Shown: in pieces, positions 1 to 6,975 of the stretch
Numbering within the stretch: the stretch's first letter is position 1
How the letters are laid out: the number at the start of each line of letters is the position of its first letter
Notes under the pieces: generated by a model
The model's input: the letters and a program-made list of their open reading frames with translations, nothing else
The model's database searches: none
Told to the model about the DNA's origin: nothing
Made by a program: the position numbers and the translations under genes
From: Candidatus Pacearchaeota archaeon
GTDB lineage: Archaea; Nanobdellota; Nanobdellia; Pacearchaeales; GW2011-AR1
NCBI GenBank assembly: GCA_003693875.1
Contig: RFLO01000019.1
Coordinates: forward strand, 1 to 18,379
Length of the DNA stretch: 18,379 nucleotides
Direction: 5' to 3'

Positions 1-178
1 CTGTTTCATAGTTTAAGATATTCAATCTATATTTATTAAGGTATCGTTCGCACTATCTTCGGGGGTTGGAATAACTAAAATTAATCTTGCACAGAATTTT
101 ATTATTGCAAAAAATTCGTTGTTATTGTAGCTGTAGAAAAATAAGTTATTAATTCCAAAGTAGTAAATAATCAAAAGA

Positions 179-186
179 CTTATAAA
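179..186 (+). promoter_or_regulatory. TATA box upstream of degraded gene
   Basis: CTTATAAA followed by TA is a good archaeal TATA element. Its centre at 182.5 predicts a transcript start near 208 by the 25.5-nt rule seen for most genes in this window. At 208 there is a TTG, but that frame stops after three codons, which fits the idea that the gene behind it is broken. A purine-rich GGAGG lies at 201-205, just before the predicted start, so it would not be in the transcript. Confidence 0.45.
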
Positions 187-206
187 TAGAAGGGATAGGT
201 GGAGGT

Positions 207-440
207 ATTGATTTTTTAGATTCCAGAACTGTGCCATCAGGAGATAAAATTACCTACACAAGTGCCGGTAGGAATCGGAGCCCGGGGGTTGATTATATCG
301 GGAGGAATTTTTGTCAATCAAAGGGATTTTATAGAATTTTCCAAGATAAAAAAGGTTTTACTGAGTATCATGAAATAGAATTAGCAGGGACAAATGATAA
401 TTCTATGGGTTCACTTTATATGAGATTTATTAGAAGATGA
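207..440 (+). pseudogene. Degraded small protein gene (two apparent frameshifts), function unknown
   Basis: No single frame is convincing, but three pieces join into a coherent protein-like string. The first frame from about 207 reads IDFLDSRTVPSGDK. The next frame reads LPTQVPVGIGARGLIISGG and continues to SKIKK. The first frame then resumes as GFTEYHEIELAGTNDNSMG and ends at the TGA at 440. The switches fall at A-runs: AAAA at 246-249 carries one base too many, and AAAAAA near 350-355 one too few. The open stretch from the GTG at 231 to 440 (69 codons) is only the outer part of this mosaic. A TATA box sits at 179-186. I do not recognise the family. The end converges with the remnant on the other strand, overlapping by about 11 nt. 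It could be a true pseudogene or an intact gene with base-calling errors. Confidence 0.4.
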
Positions 441-623
441 TCTTAATAGTTTTTACATATTCTTTAACTTTATCTAAGTATTCCCAGAGTCCCTTCCTTC
501 TTTACAGCCCCGTCATTAAATAATTCTTCTAACCCCCCAAAGTTCCATGCAATTGGTTTAAAATAGCTGAACTGCAATAAATTGAAAGCAGATTATTTCT
601 GATTTTAAGCCTGCACAAATTTA
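430..623 (-). pseudogene. C-terminal remnant of a protein gene, possibly a GT4-like glycosyltransferase
   Basis: On the minus strand three reading-frame pieces follow each other. The first is AGLKSEIICFQFIAVQLF (about 614 down to 561). After one surplus base in a T-run comes KPIAWNFGGLEELFNDGAV KKEG (about 558 to 491). After a further shift comes LWEYLDKVKEYVKTIKIIF, ending in TAA at 430-432. The middle part resembles the E-x(n)-GKPxxAxxxGGxxEL block near the C terminus of GT-B (GT4) glycosyltransferases, but the family call is weak. No N-terminal part exists: a stop lies just upstream, followed by the transporter promoter. It therefore looks like the surviving end of a deleted gene. The terminal piece overlaps the plus-strand remnant by about 11 nt. 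Confidence 0.4.
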
Positions 624-629
624 GTAAAA

Positions 630-637
630 TTTAAATA
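630..637 (+). promoter_or_regulatory. TATA box of the SNF transporter gene
   Basis: TTTAAATA is centred at 633.5, exactly 25.5 nt before the A of the ATG at 659, which implies a leaderless mRNA. No Shine-Dalgarno sequence precedes the ATG, in agreement. Confidence 0.7.
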
Positions 638-658
638 TATCTGTATCTCTTAAAAATC

Positions 659-2113
659 ATGAGGGATAGGTGGTCTTCCCGTACTATATTTCTTTTTGCC
701 GCAATAGGCAGTGCTGTCGGACTTGGCAATGTCTGGCGTTTTCCTTACCTGACCTATAAGTTTGGTGGGGGGGCGTTTCTTATACCCTATCTTATTGCAC
801 TCTTTCTTATTGGAATCCCAATGCTTATCTTAGAGTTTGCTCTTGGTCAAAAAATACAAAGAGGGGCTGTTGAGTCTTTCAAAAAAATAAACAGAAAATT
901 AAAGGGCATTGGGACAGCGGCAATTATTACTGGATTTATAGTTGTAATCTATTATGCTGTTGTTATGGCTTGGTCATTGGTCTTCTTCGTTAATTCATTT
1001 AACTTAAAGCTTCCGTGGGCCGATGATTCTAAATCCTACTTTTACAATAACGTGCTTGGCGTGACAAGTTCTGTTTCCGAAATAGGCGGGATTAACTGGA
1101 CGATTCTTATTGCCCTTTTCTTTGTTTGGCTTGGGATTTACTTCTCCGTGAGGAAGGGTGTAAAAAGTGTTGGCAAGGTAGTTGCAATAACAATGCCTCT
1201 TCCAATTATTCTTTTAATTATCCTTTTTATTCGGGGGATTACCCTGCCAGGTTCTTGGAGCGGGGTACTTTACTATCTAAAGCCAGACTTTTCCACCCTC
1301 CTAAGCTCAGACATATGGATTGCGGCTATATCACAAATCTTCTTTACCCTTAGCCTTGCATTTGGCATAATGATTGCTTATGCAAGCTTCAATAAAAAAG
1401 ACCAGGATGTTGTTAGTGACTCTTATATTACTGCAATAACAAACTCTGCTATAAGCCTTTTTGCAGGATTTGTGGTCTTTTCCGTCGTAGGTTATATGGC
1501 TTTTTCAACGGGAAGCAGCATAGACAAAGTAGTAGCTGCCGGGCCCGGCCTTGCTTTTGTAGTCTTCCCAAAAGCTCTCTCAATGATGCCACTTTCATGG
1601 TTCTTTTCAATCCTATTTTTTCTAACTCTATTAAGCCTTGGAATTGATAGTGCATTCTCTCTTGTAGAAGCAGTTAATACTTCTATAACCGATGTAAGGA
1701 ATAAAAGGAGAGAAGAAGTAGCTTTTTGGGTTTGCCTAATAGCTTTCGTATTTGGAATAATCTTTACAACGGGGGCTGGAATTTATTTCCTTGATATTGT
1801 CGACCACTTTGCAACAAATTACGGTCTTGTTCTCGTTGGGATTTTTGAAGCGGTTGCGGTTGGCTGGATTTACGGGGCTTCAAATCTTCGCAGCTTCATA
1901 AACAGCACAAGAAAAACAAAGTTGGGAAGCTGGTGGGACATTTCCGTAAAGTTCATAATCCCATTAGCATTAATTTTCCTAATTGCTGCACAATTCATCT
2001 TAGACATAAAAAACCCGTATGGAAAATATCCTGGATGGGCTCTTGGAATCGGTTGGGTTGTTGCCCTTGTTCCTCTGCTAATCGTGCTCAACGGCTTATT
2101 TAACAGATCATAA
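659..2113 (+). CDS. Sodium-dependent transporter, NSS/SNF (LeuT-fold) family
   Basis: This is an integral membrane symporter predicted to couple Na+ influx to uptake of an amino acid or related amine; the substrate is not readable from sequence. The N terminus starts right before TM1 with the family signature GSAVGLGNVWRFPY (residues 17-30). By analogy with LeuT, G17/A19/V20/N24 line the Na+ sites. Next come GGGAFLIPY and TM2. A later helix carries LGIDSAFSLVE, the GxDS variant seen in eukaryotic and many prokaryotic members, in place of the LeuT Thr-Ser pair. About 11-12 hydrophobic helices are spread through 484 residues, the normal prokaryotic length of 440-510. The start is supported by the TATA box at 630-637 and by how close it lies to TM1. 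The gene is monocistronic and converges with rps27ae (30-nt gap). Nothing looks truncated. Confidence 0.93.
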   Translation: MRDRWSSRTIFLFAAIGSAVGLGNVWRFPYLTYKFGGGAFLIPYLIALFLIGIPMLILEFALGQKIQRGAVESFKKINRKLKGIGTAAIITGFIVVIYYAVVMAWSLVFFVNSFNLKLPWADDSKSYFYNNVLGVTSSVSEIGGINWTILIALFFVWLGIYFSVRKGVKSVGKVVAITMPLPIILLIILFIRGITLPGSWSGVLYYLKPDFSTLLSSDIWIAAISQIFFTLSLAFGIMIAYASFNKKDQDVVSDSYITAITNSAISLFAGFVVFSVVGYMAFSTGSSIDKVVAAGPGLAFVVFPKALSMMPLSWFFSILFFLTLLSLGIDSAFSLVEAVNTSITDVRNKRREEVAFWVCLIAFVFGIIFTTGAGIYFLDIVDHFATNYGLVLVGIFEAVAVGWIYGASNLRSFINSTRKTKLGSWWDISVKFIIPLALIFLIAAQFILDIKNPYGKYPGWALGIGWVVALVPLLIVLNGLFNRS

Positions 2114-2143
2114 AACATCTCTTGGGTTATGGCTCGAGTGGCT

Positions 2144-2353
2144 CTAATCTTTTCTTTCAAATTCGGTAAAGTGGCACTTTCCGCAATAACTTCGGTTTCC
2201 TGCCTGCGCAAGAAAAATTCCCGGTCCGCACCGTGGACAAGCCCTGCCTTTTGAAACGATTTTTTCACCCTCAATCTTGTATTTTTTGTATTTCTTTGAA
2301 GTTGGCTTGTTTTTATGCTTTTTCTTACCCTTAACCTTCGACTTTATCGCCAT
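2144..2353 (-). CDS. rps27ae: 30S ribosomal protein S27ae
   Basis: This is a small-subunit zinc-ribbon protein, 69 aa, the usual archaeal length without the ubiquitin fusion found in eukaryotes. A lysine-rich N-terminal tail (residues 4-35) precedes a C4 zinc site: C39-x2-C42 in RACPRCGPGIFLA and C57-x2-C60 in YCGKCHFTEF. It is the last gene of the rpo7-spt4-rps24e-rps27ae operon. Its ATG lies 23 nt inside the end of rps24e, so it is probably translated by reinitiation or an internal signal rather than from its own promoter. S24e and S27ae are neighbours in many archaea, which supports the assignment. Confidence 0.95.
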   Translation of the reverse strand: MAIKSKVKGKKKHKNKPTSKKYKKYKIEGEKIVSKGRACPRCGPGIFLAQAGNRSYCGKCHFTEFERKD

Positions 2354-2675
2354 CTTCTACCTTTGTTTCCTCCTCCTTTGTTTCCTCTCTTTTTTCCTCA
2401 GATTCTTTTGCTTTTCTTTCTTCTTCTAATTTTTTCCGAATCTTGTTTGGAACAACCTCGATATCTTCGCGGTCCTTCGGGCTGTCATATACCACGATGT
2501 CTGCAAGAAATTTCTTTTTTCCGAAAGCTGTTTTAATTTTTTTTATGACAACCACGTCTGGAGTGCCAAATTTTGAAACAATCTCCTCTTTTTTTGGAGT
2601 TACTGCCGACTCAATTTCCACTAAAATTTCTTTCCTGTTGAGAAAAGGATTCTTAAACTCCTTTAAAACCTTCAT
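2331..2675 (-). CDS. rps24e: 30S ribosomal protein S24e
   Basis: Ribosomal protein of 114 aa. The core reads EFKNPFLNRKEILVEIES, then TPKKEEI, then a beta-strand/basic region ending AFGKKKFLADIVVYDS, all typical of S24e (N-P-L-L-x-R-x-E near the start). Beyond about residue 88 the protein has a long, low-complexity Glu/Lys-rich tail (KKLEEERKAKESEEKREE and onward), longer and more acidic than usual. It overlaps spt4 by 4 nt (ATGA), indicating translational coupling, and the rps27ae start by 23 nt. That second overlap falls within the acidic tail, so the tail codons double as the start region of the next gene. Confidence 0.93.
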   Translation of the reverse strand: MKVLKEFKNPFLNRKEILVEIESAVTPKKEEIVSKFGTPDVVVIKKIKTAFGKKKFLADIVVYDSPKDREDIEVVPNKIRKKLEEERKAKESEEKREETKEEETKVEDGDKVEG

Positions 2676-2860
2676 TTTGCCTTTATAGCAAACTCCCCGT
2701 TTTCTTTAATCTTCATATGGTAAGCAACTTCCGAATTTTCATGATCAAATATATAGACCCTCCCTTTGAAAGAATCACTTGCAGGACTTTCTCCGCATTT
2801 TGGACACTTTGCTTCACTATGTATTGCTCTGCAATTAAGACACGCTTTTTCTTTTGCCAT
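2672..2860 (-). CDS. spt4: Transcription elongation factor Spt4 (RNA polymerase subunit RpoE2)
   Basis: Spt4 forms a heterodimer with Spt5/NusG that clamps the elongating archaeal RNA polymerase. The 62-residue protein has the expected zinc ribbon, C7-x2-C10 (ACLNCRAI) and C19-x2-C22 (AKCPKCGES), then a short beta-rich part (RVYIFDHENSEVAYHM) of the family. Length matches archaeal RpoE2 (about 60 aa). It lies directly behind rpo7, sharing one base (TAATG-type junction), and overlaps rps24e by 4 nt; the rpoE1-rpoE2-S24e-S27ae order is conserved in archaea. Transcription should come from the rpo7 promoter. Confidence 0.94.
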   Translation of the reverse strand: MAKEKACLNCRAIHSEAKCPKCGESPASDSFKGRVYIFDHENSEVAYHMKIKENGEFAIKAK

Positions 2861-3426
2861 TATTTTTTCTCTTTTTTATTTGCTTTCTGGGATTTTTCCT
2901 TTTCAGCATTTATCCAATCAATCTTTCCAAGTCCTGGTTGTCTCATTGTAAGCCCAATTTTTGGTTCGTCACCCTTATACGAAATTGCAACAATCCTTGC
3001 TATGCATTTGTCTCCTTTCTGGAGGATTTTTTTCCCGTCTTTACCGGAGAGAACTCCAGTATCTGAAAAAGAGACAAAGTCATCCATTGTTTGACTGATG
3101 TGTATCATCCCCCTTATTGGTCCAAGATTTAGGAAGGCTCCAAAACTTGTAATCTCATCAACCTCTCCGTAAACAACTTCCTGAAGTTCCGGTTTGAAAA
3201 CTATGAGTTTAAATGTTGATTTGTAATAGGCGGCACCATCTCCTGGGATAATTATTCCCTCATCAACATCTAGCACTTCAAGAACTGCAACAACAACTCC
3301 AAGGTCTTTATCCTGAAATCCAAAATAAGATTCCTCAAGCTGAGCTCTTACAGCTTCTCCAGTATCCATTCCAAACTTATTTGGCTCAACTCTTACGTGA
3401 TCCGTTACCAATGCTTCGTAGAACAT
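2860..3426 (-). CDS. rpoE1: DNA-directed RNA polymerase subunit Rpo7 (RpoE1)
   Basis: Rpo7 forms the stalk of archaeal RNA polymerase together with Rpo4 and binds emerging RNA. Residues 1-80 form the N-terminal (SHS2-like) domain: MFYEALVTDHVRVEPNKFG, then the conserved GxxxxVxxVLEV region. Residues about 83-163 form an S1 RNA-binding domain (VVYGEVDEITSFGAFLNLGP, then GMIHISQTMDDF, then LTMRQPGLG). A lysine-rich tail ends the 188-aa protein, a normal length. Start choice: the TATA box TTTATAAA at 3448-3455 is centred 25.5 nt before this ATG, implying a leaderless mRNA. It heads the operon with spt4, rps24e and rps27ae. Confidence 0.95.
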   Translation of the reverse strand: MFYEALVTDHVRVEPNKFGMDTGEAVRAQLEESYFGFQDKDLGVVVAVLEVLDVDEGIIIPGDGAAYYKSTFKLIVFKPELQEVVYGEVDEITSFGAFLNLGPIRGMIHISQTMDDFVSFSDTGVLSGKDGKKILQKGDKCIARIVAISYKGDEPKIGLTMRQPGLGKIDWINAEKEKSQKANKKEKK

Positions 3427-3447
3427 AAAACCTTGACAAAAATTTGC

Positions 3448-3455
3448 TTTATAAA
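3448..3455 (-). promoter_or_regulatory. TATA box of the rpo7-spt4-rps24e-rps27ae operon
   Basis: The palindromic TTTATAAA, inside a larger GCTTTATAAAGC palindrome, is centred at 3451.5, 25.5 nt from the rpo7 ATG at 3426. Being symmetric it could also fire rightward, with a start near 3477, but no start codon lies there. Confidence 0.7.
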
Positions 3456-3751
3456 GCTTATGTATGGCGGATTTTGAAGTTTCTTCTGTTTTGCTTTTAG
3501 CAAAGTGAAAAAATTATAAAGATGGTTTTTCGTTGCAAGAAAGCTGTAAGGGGCGAATTCGCAACTTGGAATTTTGCCTTCGGCGTTTTGTATGGAGTTA
3601 GTTTGGGTCTTCCCGTTGGTCAAACGAAACCAACAGCGATTAAGAGTGCTTTTTGTTGCACTTCGGTTTCTCAAATTGTCCTTCAGAAAGCTTCAGATAA
3701 TCTCGATGTTAGAGCTACCCAAAATGAATACGACAAATACTTGACCAAAAC
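3456..3751. other. Gene-poor interval with a hairpin; possible noncoding RNA or relic
   Basis: About 300 nt separate two divergent leaderless genes, unusually long for this compact region. The interval holds a perfect 6-bp hairpin at 3614-3633 (GTTGGT ... ACCAAC, 8-nt loop), a GCGAATTCGC palindrome near 3553-3562 and a small GCC-TTC-GGC hairpin near 3577-3585. A TATA-like AATTATAAAG lies at 3511-3520, which would start a rightward RNA near 3541. An 80-codon plus frame (3522-3764) and a minus frame (3405-3674) span the interval. The plus ATG lies on the TATA-like box itself, and neither frame resembles a known family. A structured RNA of about 150-200 nt is possible but unproven. Confidence 0.3.
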
Positions 3752-3759
3752 ATTTATAT
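3752..3759 (+). promoter_or_regulatory. TATA box of the FAD/NAD(P) oxidoreductase gene
   Basis: ATTTATAT is centred 25.5 nt before the ATG at 3781. No Shine-Dalgarno is evident. Confidence 0.6.
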
Positions 3760-3780
3760 CTTAAAAAGACAATAAGGGTC

Positions 3781-4446
3781 ATGGAAAAATATACTGTCAA
3801 GGTAAGGGAGAATAACTGCCTGACAGATTGGGTGCATCAACTTATTCTTGAAAAACCTAATCAGTTCAGTTTTTTGGCAGGACAATTTGTTATGGTTAAG
3901 ACAGAAAAAGGAACTCGGCCATATTCTCTTGCCTCCAGCCCAGCGGAAGATTTCTTGGAGCTTTGCATAAAGAAAACAGGAGAAGTCTCCTCTGTTCTTT
4001 GTTCAGTTCAGGAAGGCTCAAAAATTCAGATTATTGGTCCAAATGGCAACTTCACTTTTAAAAGCAAGGAAGCTCAGGAGATATTTTTTATTGCAACGGG
4101 AACCGGGATAGCCCCCCTAAAATCAATGATTTCGGATATAATTGACCGCTTTAATGGCAAAATGACCCTTCTTTTTGGAACAAAAACAAAAAAAGACATT
4201 CTTTATGAGGATTACTTCAGGTTCCTTGAAAGAAAATATAAAAACTTTTCATACATTGTAACTCTTAGTCGTGAGAACTGGGAAGGGCATAGGGGCCATG
4301 TTGATGAGGTCTTAAGGAAGATTGTAAAAGAACCGCGAGCTCACCTTTATCTTTGCGGTTTAAAGGAAATGATTGAGAGTGTAAGGAAGGCGGCAGAAGA
4401 AATTGGATTCAAAGAAAACCAAATCTACTTCGAGAGGTATTCCTAA
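3781..4446 (+). CDS. Ferredoxin-NADP reductase-like FAD/NAD(P)-binding oxidoreductase
   Basis: This soluble flavoprotein is predicted to move electrons between NAD(P)H and a one-electron carrier. Residues 1-93 form the FAD-binding barrel: the AGQFVMV strand, the flavin motif R46-P-Y-S49, and GPNGNF (86-91). Residues 100-221 form the nucleotide-binding domain: ATGTGIAP (105-112), LLFGTKTKKDILYEDYF, and LYLCGLKEM with the C192-G193 pair of the family. The chain ends in YFERYS, close to the terminal aromatic seen in FNR relatives. At 221 aa it is a minimal two-domain module with no fused 2Fe-2S ferredoxin and no PyrK-type C-terminal Cys cluster. The electron partner must therefore be separate, and no ferredoxin or pyrD is nearby. 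The tail overlaps the convergent unknown gene by 38 nt. Confidence 0.88.
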   Translation: MEKYTVKVRENNCLTDWVHQLILEKPNQFSFLAGQFVMVKTEKGTRPYSLASSPAEDFLELCIKKTGEVSSVLCSVQEGSKIQIIGPNGNFTFKSKEAQEIFFIATGTGIAPLKSMISDIIDRFNGKMTLLFGTKTKKDILYEDYFRFLERKYKNFSYIVTLSRENWEGHRGHVDEVLRKIVKEPRAHLYLCGLKEMIESVRKAAEEIGFKENQIYFERYS

Positions 4447-4945
4447 CTTTTGTGGTCTTGCCCTTTTTCGGAAAACTGCCCAGGACCAAAAGCTCAATAT
4501 CTCTTATGAGCTCATGCCCTTCTGATGAAACTACTCTCAAGCTAATTGAGTCTTGTTTTCTTCCATTATCCTCCTCAAATATATGCTCAATGCATGTTCT
4601 TTTGGTTTGTAAGACTTTAACAGTCTCCCTTCCATAAGATTCCCTGAAATTAATTTTTCCCGGAGATACTCCCAGGAGATTTTTTCTTGGCGCTTCACAA
4701 GAATCTGCCCAGTCAAAAATCTCTGCTACCTGTTCGTAGAAATTTATGTAGGCTTCAAAACTTGACGCCCTTTCGTTCGGGAAAACAATAACTCTGTGAT
4801 AATCAACCTTTCTGTCAACGGCAAAAACCGTTCGAATTTTTGAGTTTGTCCTAAATCCCTTATAACTTAAAGCTCTTGCAAATGGCTCACTTTGAAAATC
4901 TTCTGCTCTCAATGCTTCATAAATTTGAAAGAGTTTCCCTGCCAT
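4409..4945 (-). CDS. Conserved-looking hypothetical protein, function unknown
   Basis: Soluble 178-aa protein with no recognised domain, signal peptide or membrane segment. The N-terminal half mixes helices and beta strands (KIRTVFAVDRKVDYHRVIVF). The middle has an acidic helix (AYINFYEQVAEIFDWADSC), and the tail is basic (KKGKTTKVRNTSRSRFGFL). Start choice: a longer version begins at a TTG at 4957, but the ATG at 4945 lies exactly 25.5 nt from the centre of TTTTTAAA (4967-4974) and is preferred. The gene runs antiparallel to the oxidoreductase and shares 38 nt with its end. The reading frame is intact and codon use is like the neighbours, so it is probably real. Confidence 0.7.
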   Translation of the reverse strand: MAGKLFQIYEALRAEDFQSEPFARALSYKGFRTNSKIRTVFAVDRKVDYHRVIVFPNERASSFEAYINFYEQVAEIFDWADSCEAPRKNLLGVSPGKINFRESYGRETVKVLQTKRTCIEHIFEEDNGRKQDSISLRVVSSEGHELIRDIELLVLGSFPKKGKTTKVRNTSRSRFGFL

Positions 4946-4966
4946 TAAAAAAACCAAAAGACTGAG

Positions 4967-4974
4967 TTTAAAAA
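4967..4974 (-). promoter_or_regulatory. TATA box of the unknown gene 4409-4945
   Basis: On the minus strand TTTTTAAA is centred at 4970.5, 25.5 nt from the ATG at 4945. This decides the start over the in-frame TTG at 4957. Confidence 0.6.
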
Positions 4975-4985
4975 TTTTTTTAAAA

Positions 4986-6944
4986 TTACTCTGACTTTCT
5001 GTTCATTCTTCTTAGGAGTTCTTTTAACTTCTCCTGACTTGCTTCAACATTTTTGATTTCTTTGACTGAATAGATTGTTTTGTTATTTAAATTTCCTGCC
5101 TTCTCAACACGGGCTTCTCTTATGGCTTTTTTTCTCACTTCTTCAGAGATGAGAATTTTTTCGTCAGCCATATCTGAAAGCTTTTTTGCAAGCGAAATGG
5201 TGTTTCCGATACTTGTGTATTTGAGCTTTTTTCCTTCCCGTGCTGTTACAAGGTCTCCTGAATTAATTCCTATTCCAAAGAGAATCTTGTTGTTAAATTT
5301 TTTATTGTGTGCTTTAAGCCTTTCAACAATTTTAGAAGCCGTCCGTATTGCAATAATTTCATTTGCATAGGTTTTTGTTATGATTGGGGAAAAGACTATA
5401 AAAGTATACTCGCGGCGCCAATCAATGAGCCCTTTTGGTGTGCTTGTTTCCCTTACAATTGAGCGAAACTCTTCAAGGGAATTTTCGTTTAAATCTTCGA
5501 AGTTCTTAAGCCTTATAGCCAGGACACTTGAAGGATATTTCCCACCATTTACAACAAGGGATTTCTCAGCAGAACCCTCTTCCTTCTTGGTCATATCAAC
5601 CATATCTTCTTTTTTATCGCTTTTGGCAGCAATACCAACCTTTCTTGTCCTTTTATACCTTATTAGAAAGTAGGCTCCGATTCCAGCAGCAATAATTGCT
5701 AAGATGATTATAAGTGAGCCTAAGCTAAATATTCCATTGTCCCCTAAATCATCTATGGATATTGCGCTTCCGGTAAGCAGGACGTTCTTTTTCAAGTTTT
5801 CAACTCCATCATCAACTACGACTTCATATTCTCCGTTTGGAGCCTTGAGGTTAAATTTTCTTACTTCTCCTTCTTTGATTCTAAGATGAAGCGTGCGCAT
5901 CTCTGTTCCTATCTTGAGGTTTATTGTCCGATTATACAAGGAATTTCCGATATTTTTTATCGCAAGTATTGAGTCGTCCTCAAAATAAAATTTGGCCTTT
6001 TGTATCCTTTTCATCTCAAACTTTCTGCTATCCTGAACCTTGTCAAAAGAAGCAATAATTTTCCATTCTCCTGCAGTTGCATTCAGTGGAAATTCAATTT
6101 CCTTAAATTTTCCTGAATCAATTGTCATCTCAGTTATCTCGTCTTTTGGCGAAACAATTCTTACCATAACAGAACCCGGCATTTCCTTTCCAGACTGGTC
6201 AAAAACCTGTGCACCTATCTTAAACTTTTCTCCGGGAGTTGCTTTTTCAGAACTAATGCTTGTTTTAACAAATGAGGCTACTTGATTTACTATGAATTTT
6301 AATGTTGTGCTCCCTTCGTTTAAGACTTCATCTCCATTTGCCTCGTATGCTCTAATGTTGAGAAGGTACTCTCCTGCTTCGGATGTTTTTGGCATTGAGA
6401 AAATCTCTTTTAGATTTCCTTCCTTTATTGCCTTTGAAATTTTAGTTGCATTTGAAACCTCTACAAACCCATTAAGCGGTTTGCCATTTGCTTTTATTGC
6501 ACTAACTTCAAGAATCATCTGTTCGCCAGGATTAAACCTTAGCTTATTAAGCTTGGCTGAAACCCTTACATCTCTTGAAATCCTAAAAACTTTTGTAGCA
6601 GAACTTAATTGTCCAAGAGAGGCTTTTATTTGACAATTTCCAACAATTTGGCTTAAGTTGCTAATTTCAAGGTCTTCTTTATTTAGGACCTTGTAGGGAA
6701 TTTCATACTCTTGCTCTTCTTCTTTTGAGAACGCGCGTGCAGAGATCCTCACAAGATTTATTGAGTTGTTTGAACATACAAGGTCAATATTTAAGTTTCC
6801 TGAATCAGCCCCACGAATTCCAGAAACATCAACATAGATTCTGTCACCAAGATTATAAATATCCAGTGGTTCTGAAATCTTAATTTCTGCAGATACAATT
6901 CCAATGAGGAAGATTGCGATTAAAAAGATGATTCCTTTTCTCAT
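4986..6944 (-). CDS. Receptor-like membrane protein: signal peptide, Ig-like ectodomain, one TM helix, degenerate class III nucleotide-cyclase domain
   Basis: The 652-aa protein has a signal peptide (1-18, ending VSA|E). A beta-rich extracellular part (20-400) follows, with at least two Ig/MG2-like modules around 124-220 and 225-312 (RFNPGEQMILEV, KATPGEKFKIGAQVFD). A transmembrane helix (about 405-428) and a charged linker lead to a cytoplasmic domain (about 470-628). That domain matches the class III adenylyl/guanylyl cyclase homology domain: GIGINSGDLV (557-566) and YTSIGNTISLAKKLS (576-590). The usual catalytic residues are replaced. By my alignment metal Asp 1 is R478, metal Asp 2 is E512, the base-selecting Asp is N581, the transition-state Asn is S584 and the Arg is K588. 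It is therefore probably not a working cyclase but a binding or dimerisation module. It has its own TATA box at 6966-6973. Confidence 0.72.
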   Translation of the reverse strand: MRKGIIFLIAIFLIGIVSAEIKISEPLDIYNLGDRIYVDVSGIRGADSGNLNIDLVCSNNSINLVRISARAFSKEEEQEYEIPYKVLNKEDLEISNLSQIVGNCQIKASLGQLSSATKVFRISRDVRVSAKLNKLRFNPGEQMILEVSAIKANGKPLNGFVEVSNATKISKAIKEGNLKEIFSMPKTSEAGEYLLNIRAYEANGDEVLNEGSTTLKFIVNQVASFVKTSISSEKATPGEKFKIGAQVFDQSGKEMPGSVMVRIVSPKDEITEMTIDSGKFKEIEFPLNATAGEWKIIASFDKVQDSRKFEMKRIQKAKFYFEDDSILAIKNIGNSLYNRTINLKIGTEMRTLHLRIKEGEVRKFNLKAPNGEYEVVVDDGVENLKKNVLLTGSAISIDDLGDNGIFSLGSLIIILAIIAAGIGAYFLIRYKRTRKVGIAAKSDKKEDMVDMTKKEEGSAEKSLVVNGGKYPSSVLAIRLKNFEDLNENSLEEFRSIVRETSTPKGLIDWRREYTFIVFSPIITKTYANEIIAIRTASKIVERLKAHNKKFNNKILFGIGINSGDLVTAREGKKLKYTSIGNTISLAKKLSDMADEKILISEEVRKKAIREARVEKAGNLNNKTIYSVKEIKNVEASQEKLKELLRRMNRKSE

Positions 6945-6965
6945 TAACCATCAAAACAAGGAAAC

Positions 6966-6973
6966 TATTTAAA
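6966..6973 (-). promoter_or_regulatory. TATA box of the cyclase-like receptor gene
   Basis: TTTAAATA on the minus strand is centred 25.5 nt from the ATG at 6944. It sits in the 31-nt gap after the upstream gene, so the receptor can be transcribed separately from the lysozyme/lipoprotein pair. Confidence 0.65.
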
Positions 6974-6975
6974 TA

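Noticed and set aside
22..237. Minus-strand 71-codon frame with one hydrophobic stretch
   Set aside because: It lies in very AT-rich DNA, where hydrophobic codons arise by chance. There is no TATA box at the usual distance, and the start overlaps the better-supported plus-strand remnant.
1870..2274. Minus-strand 134-codon frame under the transporter 3' end
   Set aside because: It is antisense to the well-supported transporter gene and S27ae, with no family resemblance.
3405..3674. Minus-strand 89-codon frame upstream of and overlapping rpo7
   Set aside because: It overlaps the rpo7 start and its TATA box, and the residue pattern (low complexity, no domain) does not look coding.
3522..3764. 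Plus-strand 80-codon frame in the rpo7/oxidoreductase interval
   Set aside because: Its ATG is only a few bases from a TATA-like box that would start transcription downstream of it. It runs through the next gene's promoter, and its composition is unlike neighbouring proteins. Kept only as part of the interval description.
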